In this document: positions 1 through 11,380 of the stretch, piece after piece
Numbering within the stretch: the stretch's first letter is position 1
Layout: the number at the start of each line of letters is the position of its first letter
From: Trichopria drosophilae
Lineage: Eukaryota; Arthropoda; Insecta; Hymenoptera; Diapriidae
Direction of reading: 5' to 3'
DNA: 64,000 nt
Assembly (NCBI GenBank): GCA_030407085.1
Contig: CM059582.1
Coordinates: forward strand, 2,852,001-2,916,000
Translations under genes and position numbers: made by a program
Notes under the pieces: generated by a model
What the model saw: the letters and a program-made list of their open reading frames with translations, nothing else
The model's database searches: none
Told to the model about the DNA's origin: nothing

Positions 1-350
1 GTTTAGTCCATCACGACAATTTTTATCAAATGGGGTACAAAGTAAAAAATGGAACCATTGTTTATGGCATCGATTTATTTGAACAGATTGCGTGAAAATC
101 TCTCATTAATATGTCCAATCTTGCTTATACGATTCATGATAGAGTCACAGATGGCTGACCTATATGAAACTGTTGAATTTTTGGAAAATGCATCAATAAA
201 AAACGAATAAAGTAATAAATAAAAATCAGATGCAAAAGCGGCCAATCGTTATGAAACATTGGAATTACCGAACAAAACAGAAACCATTGATCAACCCTTT
301 CCAGAGAGAGTTTACAACGCCATTACTTTTTATCGCTGAAATCCGGAATT
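1..350. other. Window start, no supported gene
   Basis: AT-rich DNA. A 53-codon frame (49-210, +) ends before several AATAAA-like hexamers (from about 195), so it might be a 3' end of an upstream gene. No family resemblance was recognised. Confidence 0.2.
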
Positions 351-1010
351 TCAGCAATCGCATTGCTTCCGGCGCACGAACGTTTTACGCGCGTACGAGT
401 TTGCCTATATTTGCACAGGCGCGTATCGGTTTTATCGCACACATACATTTATAGAAATTTGCTCCATGGACATGGATTTTGTGCGTATACACGGATGGAC
501 AATCGACAAGCTTCGTATTCGTAGAGTGTATATATCCCGGCATGCGTATATATCCTGGCTCGCATCCGCATCGGGCTGGGTCGAAATAGGCGCACGCACA
601 TCTAAATATACGTTCACGCCCGGACGCACAGAGACGGGGGCAGAAATTTGCAAGAACGCCCGCCGTTGCGTGTGCACATGTGCCCGCAATGTGCGTCGTC
701 TCTCCCACGATATATACGAACATCCACGAAGAGTAAAAAAAAAGGAAGGAAGACGAAAAGACAGCAGGTCGGACTTTCGTGTGCGAACCATAAGCACGTA
801 TATCCTATACGCCTGAGGAAGAGCGTCATTATGTCGTCTTTTTGTCAGCGGTATAGGTACCGCGAAAGGGGGAGGCCAGGAGTGTCCCCTTATCGCAATG
901 TCGATTCTCTATTGCGGGGGGAGGTTGCGGCACGAAATTTGTCGGAGGTCAATGTTAGGAGGCCGACTTTAGCTGTCGTCCTCGCATGTCGACTATGAAA
1001 TCCAGGGGAT
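350..1010. other. CpG-rich patch, unassigned
   Basis: Abruptly GC- and CpG-rich compared with both flanks, full of alternating CGCACG/GTGCGT and CGTATA words. Open frames exist on both strands in several registers, which is what stop-poor composition produces, and none resembles a known protein. May be a promoter or first non-coding exon. Confidence 0.4.
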
Positions 1011-1194
1011 TTTATTAATAGATCCGGCAAAAAAATTATGTACACAATGTGTGGGTCTATGTGTAATGTAACGCAGTTTCACTGGGAAGAGAAATGGTTA
1101 GAAGAGTATGACGAAAAAATAGTATTTTATAACCAAATTTAACACCGTTTAGCAAGATTAGCGATAGCAATAAATTTTCTAGCAGCTAAATATT

Positions 1195-1530
1195 GGTATT
1201 CTCAAAATATTCGTAGAAAATTCTTAAAAATTCGAAGTAGTATATGAATATTCAAATAAATTCGTAGGAATTCATAGAAATTCATGGCAATTCAAAAAAA
1301 ATTCAGAGAAATTTGTGGGGATGTAGAGAGATTCGAATTCGGAGAAATATATCACTATTCAGAAAATTCGTAAGAATTCGACGAAATATCCAACTAAATT
1401 CATAGCAATTCGCAAGAACTCCGAGAAATTTGTGGGATTTAGAGAAATTGAATACTAATCAGATGATTTCATAAGGTAATTCAGCAAATATTCAGAGAAC
1501 TATGTGAGGATTTGATGAAATTTGTATGAA
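1195..1530. repeat. Degenerate AATTC-rich tandem repeat
   Basis: Words such as AAATTCATAG and GAATTCG recur every 10-15 nt. A longer block containing GAGAAATTTGTGGG recurs near 1305 and 1418, with a weaker copy near 1491, suggesting a higher-order unit. Confidence 0.65.
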
Positions 1531-2160
1531 AACGAAAGTATTAGGAAAATAGGGTTTCAACATTCCTAAAATAATTATATGATTTATTCTTGATAATTGA
1601 AATATTTATAGGCCGATCAAAGACAAAACAAATATGAAATTATTATTATTGTTGTTCCCGAAACAAAATTAGAAATTGCTTACGGGAATTTGCTAATAGT
1701 TGTTCTATGAACATTTTCACGTAAACAAACTTCTGATTACAAATTGCGGTAAGTAGTTTGCTGATCACTTATAAACAGTAAACTAAAATTTATTGTTTAA
1801 CCAATGATTGTTACACATTTTTAGGTTATTTCTATGTAATTATATTATACTCAAACCTGGATTTTGAAAGACGTAAAAACTCTCAATTAGTAGAGAAATA
1901 AAAAAGAATACACCCATGAAGAAAATCGTACTACAAAGAGCTAAATGCGGTACTACTCCGTATACCGGATGTAGACTCCAAAGCAGCCGGTTATGTCTTA
2001 CGTTTTCAGGTTCAGCAATATTACTTTGAAAAGTAAAATTTAAAAGAAAATGCAAAATAAATTCATTATTATCAAAATTTCACATAAATACTGCAGTGCT
2101 GTATTTTATGCAAAGTTCTGACGTTATCGAATCAGTAATAAAAAGGCATTAAAAGTCTTT

Positions 2161-2375
2161 ATAAAGTTTGAAATGTTTAGATCGTCATATTGTATCCACC
2201 ATTTTGAATTAAAAGAAAGCGATTCATGCTTAACGATCCCAAAAAAAACCGAAGTAGGTATTTTTGTGATCATTTCAACGTTTGGAATTATTTGTTCGCC
2301 ATCTCAGGTCCGCCATTTTGAATATTAAACATTTGATACTAGATTTATGTTCCGCGACCTCAAAATCAATGTATG
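2161..2375. repeat. Relic of the GCCATTTTGAAT dispersed family
   Basis: Contains CCACCATTTTGAATT, CGATCCCAAAAAAAACCGAAG, CCGCCATTTTGAAT and GCGACCTCAAAATC in the order seen in the arms of the long inverted repeat at 54282-55117. Confidence 0.5.
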
Positions 2376-2871
2376 ATGTACAGTTTTTAATGAATTTACC
2401 GAGTTTACCTAGTGAGTTAATTAAGAGTTGAAACGAGTTTTCAGAGAAACATAGAAATAAAGTATTATATAGTATTGACAATCATTATAGAATTGACAGT
2501 AATTTTTTTATTTGCACCTACCTGTCCCTATATAACTGTAGTTAATCGAAGCGTTTCGTTAAACACGTGAACACAAATTTAAAAATTACATTTATACCAA
2601 TATACTTTATTTACTTTAGGGATTTAAAATATTTTTCGTGTTTCATGTTTGGAAATTTGTTATTGTACATAACGGGTAAATATTATAACGAATATATAAA
2701 ACTTTCCTACATTTTTTAATTAAAAACGAGTTACAAATTCTACAGCATTCTCTCTTCCATGCATTGCTTCCATTTGTAACAAATAACGAATTGCATTTAT
2801 GATCACACAGAATTAAAATACGAAAATATAACGAAAATGTTACTGAATATTAATTATAATAACGATTTAAG

Positions 2872-3112
2872 ATTTGACCTTGTGATGACCGATATGGTGA
2901 TTTCAAGGTCAAGTTCATCTTTTCGAATATAGCGCTATACTTTTAACGCCGGAAATGAAAAAAGCGGACATTATTACAATCGAGTTTGTACTTGACCAAC
3001 GGTTTTATCATAAGTGTAAGCGGTATTCATTTCCGGTCTCCAAAGTATAGAGGTTCCATTTGGCTTAAGTGGACTTGTACTTGATATAACCTTGAACTGA
3101 CCTTGATGATTA
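2872..3112. repeat. Imperfect palindromic element
   Basis: Core arms 2931-2959 and 3026-3054 are near reverse complements (CTATAC...CCGGAAATGAA against TTCATTTCCGG...GTATAG). Outer flanks with AAGGTCA also pair weakly. An old MITE-like hairpin. Confidence 0.55.
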
Positions 3113-6100
3113 TTATATATGGTATTAGGCACATCTGTCAGACACCTTCCTCAGCCGTTCGTCACAATGTTAAAATGTTGTCTTTTGTCGACCTATTACG
3201 ATCCTTAGCGCATATGACAGGAAGTTAAGAATTAAGAAATTAAGAATACTATCAAAGAGGACATTTAAAAATCCTGGGAAGCTCCAAAAGACAACCTCAC
3301 ACCCTCACACCGGTGTCCACTATAGGATATGTATGGGACTGTATTATACGCACCCGAAATATATGGAATTTAAAGTTGAAAGTTCATTCGGGACAGCCCG
3401 GCGCTAATTAAAGTTCCTAAGTATAACGGCCCAGTACTGTGCCTAATTTCGTTTTTTTTACAATTGCAGGTATGTGCGCTAACAGTAAAATTAATTAAAA
3501 TAACTTACTCGAGCCCAATAGCCGTTTATTGGATTACCGCACTGATGTTGTGGTTCCCTTTAAAACTCGAAGTATTCATCGTATCCATTGAATGTAAATC
3601 GCCTGGCAAATTTGGTACAGGATTTAGCAGGTGGACGGTATGCATAGTAATTTTTCGAGAGAACAGAGCATTCGAGAACCAGACTTTTAACATGAATTTT
3701 TTCCCCCGTATATCAGGATCCTTTAAATGTAATCGATTACAATGAAAATTACGTATTAGTGAAAGATATTACCAAAAAATTTAGGTTTTTGACTGAAATA
3801 TCCCAAAATATAACAAAATTTTGTCTCTAAATATTTTTAAAATAAACGGGAAATATTATTTTGATGATTTGACTAAAAATGTAAAACAGTTTCATAATTA
3901 AAACAATTTTGATAATGTCATGATATCTTTACTTTTTTTTATTTTATGGCGAAATATTTTGCGTTTGTATTATAACCATACTTAATGTTACTAAAAGAAA
4001 ACATTTTATAACCGTACGTAGAAGAAGAGGAATCAAAATTTGGATTTGCTAATATTAGTAAATATATAATTTTCACTAATGGTTCTACGAACATGTTCTT
4101 TATGAAATTACTATAAGTAATACGGACTAAGGTGACAAATTGTGTTACGGTCCTGATCAAATTGCCTGAATATACATCAGGACCCGATCAGAAATGTAAC
4201 TTTATTTAATTTAGTTTTTGTAACTTAATCACTTTCTCTGATATTTGATTATGTCAAGTTTCTGACACTCAAATTCTTGCTGATTCACTCAAGATAATAA
4301 AAACAAGCAATTGATTTAATGTTGCGCCAATTTTGAGAAATATTGAAAAAAAATATATAACTTAATATCTATTAATTTATTACCAGGGTTAGGACAGTAG
4401 AAGAAAATATTAGTTATGTTCGTTTTGAGTATTTGACATATTTGTTGTTTATTGATAGGTAATCAAATTATCAGTGACACCCAATCGTTAATTTATGATA
4501 GTTTGAAACTATTTATGAAATTTTTCATTCGGAATCGATTTTCGGATGCAGAAATTAATTTTTAAGTAATGCACCTAAGTGATATATTCAATTACAATCA
4601 TTAAAAATTTTCCTTTGCTTGGCTCTTAATAAATAATGGATCTAAAAGTGACATTTCCATTTTTACGTTATAATTTCGTTACTTGGGTTTACACATTTAA
4701 ATATAATATTCGAAGAATGAAAAGTGATGATGTTTTTTATGACTTCACTGTCTTTTCTGCACTGACAGGTTCAACCAATCTCTGGTACCTGTCAAAAACT
4801 TAATATTTGATTTCATTGAATATATTTTTAGTTAAATGTATTAAACATTTACTAAACTTCATGAAGTACTAGTGATTGGTAATTTCACGTATTCATACTG
4901 TCTCTCTCTCTCCAAAGTTTGTACTGAAACGAAGTCGACCATTAATGTTCCTTAATAATTTGATAACTCAACAAAAATTCATTTAACTCTTCAAATTCTC
5001 TTGAAGCCTTTCATTTTACAAAAATAAAATTTTTACCTAATATAATATTATTTAATTGGCCAATATGAATTCATTTTTAGTCAAAGACAACCAACTATTT
5101 TTTCAGATAATGAATGACTCGATTATGAGACTCTTTAAAAATATGAGCTTCGAAACGTGACGTTATTACTTAGAGACAGCCATTATATTATCATTGCACT
5201 TCGCGCCTCACACTTTGTCACAATTTGCGAGTCAATTAATTCCATTGTGTAATGCACAATAAATCTCCCATTAGAATTGGTTTCTTGACTTATTATCATC
5301 GTCAAAAGTATGATCTCGATATGACCTTTTGCATGACCACTTCAGGTTTGAGAATGTGATTTGGATGAATAAAAATATGAAATATGCCAAAAACAAATCA
5401 GAAAATCATGAATTTATGAAAAATACAACAACAAATACCCAAAAAGAAATGACTTATTAAACAATTTTCTTAGCAAAGCATGATAAATTCACGTAGTAAA
5501 CAATACGATAGAGGGATTTTAAGATATTTCCCATTTGTTTTCATAACATTTAAATTACGTTATTGGAATTTGTATTTTTTACTTCATAGTTTTAGCAAGT
5601 GTCAGTTACGAGAGAATTAATTAACTTTCGCTTTGATGCGACGACTGTACTGTGTTGACGACTCAGCCGGTGAAGGATTATTTAATTAATTTACACTATC
5701 GTGTTACACTATCGTTTTACACCGTCGTATCGAGAAAATACTGCGCCGACAACCTCGGAATTGCATTGACTATTTTATATTTTTAAATTCTCAAGTGAAA
5801 TTTACCATAGCCACTGGCCAAATAGCTTTTTTTTAGCTCCATGTAAACAAATGACTTGACATTTTTGTCAGTTTTTATCAATATAATGTTTATTTAATGC
5901 AGTCCATAAGTGTGTAAATTTCTACTTGGTAGAATAAATTGGTACACTTGCTTTACAATCTTCTTACCGATACAATGAACATTTCTGCACCCGATATACA
6001 TTGTAATCGACAATTTTGTCAAATTTCGATAGTCTCTGTTTGTTGATTTTCTAATATCTATTCATGTTCTTGAGTTTTTTGTACATTTCGATTCAACATT

Positions 6101-9100
6101 TTTGACATTTCTATTCCTGGACTAATTCAATGCCATTTTTCGTGACAACATTCTCTTATGAGTTTTTCCTATCAAATGATTGTCATCATCGATTTTAGGG
6201 GATGTTCATCAATGTTTGTATCTGTTTTGATTATTTTTTCCTGGTTGATTAAATACACTTCTTCTGTTCTTACAATTGTTCAGCTATGAACAGTACAATT
6301 CTTAATTTTAGTTTCTTTTCTCTAACATAATGTTCAGTTGACTATTTCGTTTCGAAATTCCTGATCATGTATTGTTAAAAACAGAGACTCCTGTTTTACA
6401 GAATTAACTGTAATCAAAATGAATACTGTTCGTGGATAATAATAACAACTATTCAGTTAACTAGTACTAAAGTAACTCTGACAATAAGGGCCGAATCGTG
6501 AATCAATATTATGAAACATTAATTGGATTTTTAAAACATAAACGCAACAAAAACAAGTAAATTGCCAAACGAATAAATGCAATTCTGGGTGTACATTGAT
6601 GAACCATAGAAAATATTCAAATGCATTAACAAAAAAAAGAACATGTTTTATTAGCAAACGATATCGACTATATATTTGACTATCCTTAACATAGTTATAT
6701 TTCGACGCTTTCATTCATTAACGCTTAAATCAGGCATTTATGTTTGTTTCAAAATATAAAAAATTATACTAGCACAAATAACATAACGATCGAACAAAAG
6801 AAAGTGTAATAAAACAGGTTTGCACACAATGTGCATTCGAATGCATCTGTTACAATCGACTACAGGATTCTGCGCATCTTAAACTTCGTATTTTAATCAA
6901 TATTTCACATTATTGGAAGCAATATTTCATATTTAATAATATAGCATTAATCTGCCTCAAGAAATCGAACCCAATATTATTATTCTTTCAAAGTATGCTC
7001 AGTGTTCACCCCAGCATCACTAATATTATTCAGATCAATAAAGTAGTGAAACTCTACATTTAGCTCCTTTTTTGCGTCATCCATTTTTGTGTTCAGGAAG
7101 CACTGAATTGAATGTTATTGATCATTTTATATCGATAATAATTACATTAGCCACTGTTAGCTCGTGTTAGTATATTCTTACATATTTTATTTCAGAAATG
7201 GGGTCTTGAAATCGGAAACCTTTTGTTACCACCAGCAGATTTTCGAATTTAATAATGAAGCTACACGTTTGGCAATAATCGATAAAGACCAGAGCTTTTT
7301 TTCTTCTATATTTGACCGATATAGTTAAATTATCCTAATAAATACTTTTCATTATTTTTTTTTGTCTTAAACTATTAATTTCATTTAAATTATTCCGATT
7401 AATTTATTTTTATTGTATAGAAAATCGAAAATGTAAAAATACTAAATTACTGTTTTACACATAGAAACTTACAGAATATTTACTTTCAAAAAGAATGGAT
7501 TATATGTAATTATTATAATCGTTCATGCTCAACAATATACCATTCATAAAATTCGATAATCTAATTATAAAAATCCTGATAGTTTTCATCCTACAAAAGA
7601 AAACTGCATACAGCTACAATAGATTCCTCGTATAAATATTAAATTCGTATCTTCTCTCGTTTCCTGTTATTGAAAGCGATATTTCACATTGTAATTAACG
7701 CCATTAATCAGAAGCAAGAAAATGTGAGTTCTGGCTGCGCGGAAATGCGTGATTATTTAGGCCACCGGCTTATCACGCGCGTGTCAAGGGCCACGAATAA
7801 ATGATGTAACTCAAAAAGTATACATTTTCAAATTCACCATCGCATCATGTATATATTCCTCCTCAACCTCCTTCTCCCCACCCACAGACACTCCGACGTA
7901 CAATATTGTATGTACGTCATATTCGATGAATGAACCTTTCTCTCCTAAATAAGTGCTCAAAAACGACTGTTGACGCAACTGAAACAGGAAATAAATTCAA
8001 GGCACGAAAACGATTGGTTTTAAAACTTCTTACTGTTTCCTTTCGTGGATATTTTGAGCGATATTTCGAATATTGACCTCGGACTCTAAAATTATTTTAG
8101 TAAAAATTCACTGGACATCAGTGAGATTTTACATTAAGTAAACTTCTTTTTCTACAAGTAAGAATGTTGCGTAAAGAGTGAAATGACATCGAACTACACC
8201 ACAACGAATGATACGAACACTACAGTTCGCGCATTTCATTTTCACCACTTGCGACAATGATTTCATACGATGCGCCACCAAGCGGTGCGCGCTCCATAAA
8301 ACAGTATTTTATGTCTCTCCGTCCCATTGTTGTCAATGGTTCACCTAAAAATGGTATTCAGTTTGTCATGCATTGGGTTTCGTTCGGGTTCTAACCTCAC
8401 TTTTTCGCGAATATTGGAAAATCACGACATTCAATACAGTAATAATTTGTCTTTTAAAATTATAGTGCAACATAGCGGAAAAGTTCAAATAAAGATAAAA
8501 ACGATGATAGCTTTTTTCGAGTACAAGTTTATTTAAAATTAATTTTGATAGATGAGTACGATGCATATTAAAAAGGTGACTTAATGCTTAGCGAGTCTGA
8601 CTGATGATCTTGGATTTCCGACACTTGACGCGTCTGTTTATTTTTTCCTTGAAGAAATTGGCGGCTTCCGAAGTCGACGATAACGCGAAGCTAATTATGT
8701 AGATCAGTCATGTAACTTCGAAACCGCTTCAACTGTACAATTACACAACTGGTTATTACGGTACTTTTACGAGACAAGTGCAGTAAGTGCAGCAGGTAAA
8801 TCAGCGACGACGTACATAAATTAGACATTAAATACGTGTCTTTGTAAGAACGAGATTACCGTTACAGCGTCGCCTAGTAGCCTGGCTCTATTTGCACACT
8901 ACATAAAATCACAATTGTCATCCGACTTGAAAACCAAAAGGTAAACCGCGGTCGCCGTTTATTTCAATTAGCAATTTCTTCAAGTAAAATATATTGCGGA
9001 AAACAGTCGAATTTATACTTATCCCAGATTATCGCGGACAATCGCTGATTTCTCGCATTACGAACTTTTCTCTTGCAGGAAGTGAAATATCGAACCCGCA

Positions 9101-10289
9101 AGAATTATTTGGGTCGCTGTCCAGTGTTGTATAAGGACGAAACTCTTTCTTTGACTTTTCTTATCTGAATCGCCGTGTGTCGTTTCAATTAAGATTGTAT
9201 TTAAGAAACTCAGAAATTACGACTAGTAAGTTTCACGGCAGCTAATAAAAACGTACACGTATAACGAAAATAAATGGAAATTAACGACAAAAATGAGAGT
9301 TTGATTATTTAATAGTGATTGTTGATTTTGATAAAAATAATGAAAACTTGTCATGCGAAAGGTGTACAAATAATTGTAATATATTGAATCTACTAGTGGC
9401 GCTGTTAGAACCCTGTTTAATCTTCAGATACTAATGATTGCCATTTTGAATTTCTATATATGATGTACAAATTAGTAATCATTTGTTGGATCTTGTATTG
9501 CAAATATTTGCTCCATTTATTATTTTTCATCCAATATTTTTTATATGTACAGAAATTCTGATAAAACTACGGTATGAATGGTTTTCAAAAAACGAATTTT
9601 TTTTATCAACGTGCTAAAATGGTCGGAAAATAAATAAAAAATAAAGATGCAAAATACACATTTGCACATACTATTTACGAACAGAGAAAAGTCTATATAT
9701 CGATTATCGAAGAACGCACTCCGTTATTAAAATTTTGATATTCCATGAATGCAATAAAATGAAAAATGGGCTAATTAAGCGCGAGTTGTTTCTTCGGGTA
9801 GTGCGCCGTTTTAGCGTTACTGAACACCACAGAATTCCATGCGGCTTGGCAGGTGGAAACTCCGACGTTTAATTAGCCGAGAATTCCCAACGCGAACTTC
9901 TCGTTTGGCCAATAACAAGTTCTATCATTATTTTCATTCGCAATATTTGTATTTACCCGCTTGCCCGTTAACGTCGAACCGAATCAAGCGTCGTGAGCTT
10001 CAAGCGTTTTTAATAGATGATCGATGAGTGCTATCCAATAAAGATCGTCTTTCGAAAACATTCCTCAGAACGGAAGAACGAGATTCGCCAACATTTTCGA
10101 AACATTATTTATTCTGGAGAGATTCTAAATTTACCTATTTGATGCAATTATGAATGGTATATAGACAACGAATTATAAAAATAGCGTGCGAGATGGTACT
10201 TTAATTATAGGCCGGTTTCTAATGAAATCGAAAATTTCTTGCTTGACCTACATAAGGAAACATTTCTAATGTATGTATTAATTTCCCTT

Positions 10290-10683
10290 GCGTAGGTTAC
10301 ATTATCAGCACCCTACACTCTGCGAAATATGCAAAATGGAATGAAGTGGGGCGGATCGAAGAAGAGCACCCGATGAGATGAGCGACACGAATGGAGACCG
10401 ACGAAACCTCCGAGCCCCTGGGGGCTCTCAACGACGTTTCCGCGCAAAGGCGTCCTCAAACTTGTAAAATCACAGTTCATCCCGTACGTAATAGCTAAAA
10501 CTCGGCGAATCCACGATTCAACAAACTAAAACGTATAATCTCATCATGACTCAACGAACCCTCGACGAGCTCCAGACCGTAGTTTGCGACTGCAACGCGG
10601 ACGATAAAAAACGAAGAAACGAAAACTCCGACAACTCCACTTGGTAAAGGTAACTTGAACATCGAAGCTTTCAAGGATTCGCT
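10290..10683 (+). other. Ankrd50: Ankrd50 5' leader region
   Basis: GC-richer stretch directly before the start codon, with several short upstream ATGs and an in-frame TAA at 10651. It probably includes the 5' UTR. No TATA box or clear transcription start could be placed. Confidence 0.4.
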
Positions 10684-11380
10684 ATGGCGGCACCTGTGAT
10701 AGAGAAGAAGAGATTCTTTTGTCGGGAATGGGCCTTTGCCAAGTTGTCGCACTGCCTGCAGCAGCGACCAGCTTCGAAGACCTGTGGTGTTTTGGTAGTT
10801 GGTGGACCTGGGAGTGGAAAGACAGCATTGTGTGCCGAATTGGCCTGGCCTTCGGCTGGAGATACTGCCAGACATCAGAGGTCGCTGAACCGTCGGGTTT
10901 TGGCCAGACACTTTTGCCAGGCTAGGAGCGAGGCATCTTTATCTCCGGCTCAGTTTGTCCGATCCTTGGTAGCGCAGCTTTTACAGGCAACTTCTGATGG
11001 AATCAGGTTGCCTTCGGTGGCTTCTTCTATTCCAAACTCTCCGACGGGTAGCACGACGACGATCCTGACGACAACGACGACCTCGCCGACGAATGATGTG
11101 GCGAATCCCACAACGATCCATTTATCCCTTTCTTCGAGAGAAGCAGTAGCTGAGGCCTACGCTGAAAAATTGAGAACAGATCCAGAAATACAGACCGCCT
11201 TACAACCGGATGTCCTTGACCGGAATCCTGATGAAGCATTAAAAAAGGCTGTGCTTTTTCCCTTATTGGAAGTGGAGGCTCCAAAGGAGTGCCTACTGCT
11301 CGTCGTTGACTCGATAGATGAAAAACCAGTACCCATTTCGAGTTATCGTGGAATGACTGGTACTAATGCCGGAGGTTCAG
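10684..11380 (+). CDS. Ankrd50: Ankrd50 coding exon 1 (P-loop NTPase core)
   Basis: Carries the start ATG, Walker A (residues 40-47) and the Walker B-like Asp209. Ends TTCAG|GTGAGT with one base of the next codon. Contains an insect-specific-looking Thr-rich stretch around residues 123-138. Confidence 0.95.

Larger units (their letters stand above)
1531..10289. other. Intergenic AT-rich DNA upstream of Ankrd50
   Basis: No gene recognised on either strand. Holds repeat relics near 2161-2375 and 2872-3112. Three short GC-richer patches that could be regulatory lie at 7730-8000, 8200-8300 (with a GCCACCAAGCGGTGCGC word) and 9770-10080. Confidence 0.5.

Noticed and set aside
49..210. 53-codon frame from 49 to a stop before AATAAA-like hexamers
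   Set aside because: No recognisable motif, no clear splice acceptor, and AT-rich 3'-UTR-like composition. It could be a gene end but cannot be supported.
385..998. Several overlapping open frames on both strands, 112-121 codons
   Set aside because: All registers are open because the patch is stop-poor and CpG-rich; none looks like a protein family.
3464..3745. 93-codon frame preceded by a CAATTGCAG acceptor-like site
   Set aside because: Starts at CAG without ATG in context, no domain resemblance, and no partner exons in phase nearby.
10495..10911. 138-codon minus-strand frame over Ankrd50 exon 1
   Set aside because: Antisense to the well-supported Ankrd50 start exon.
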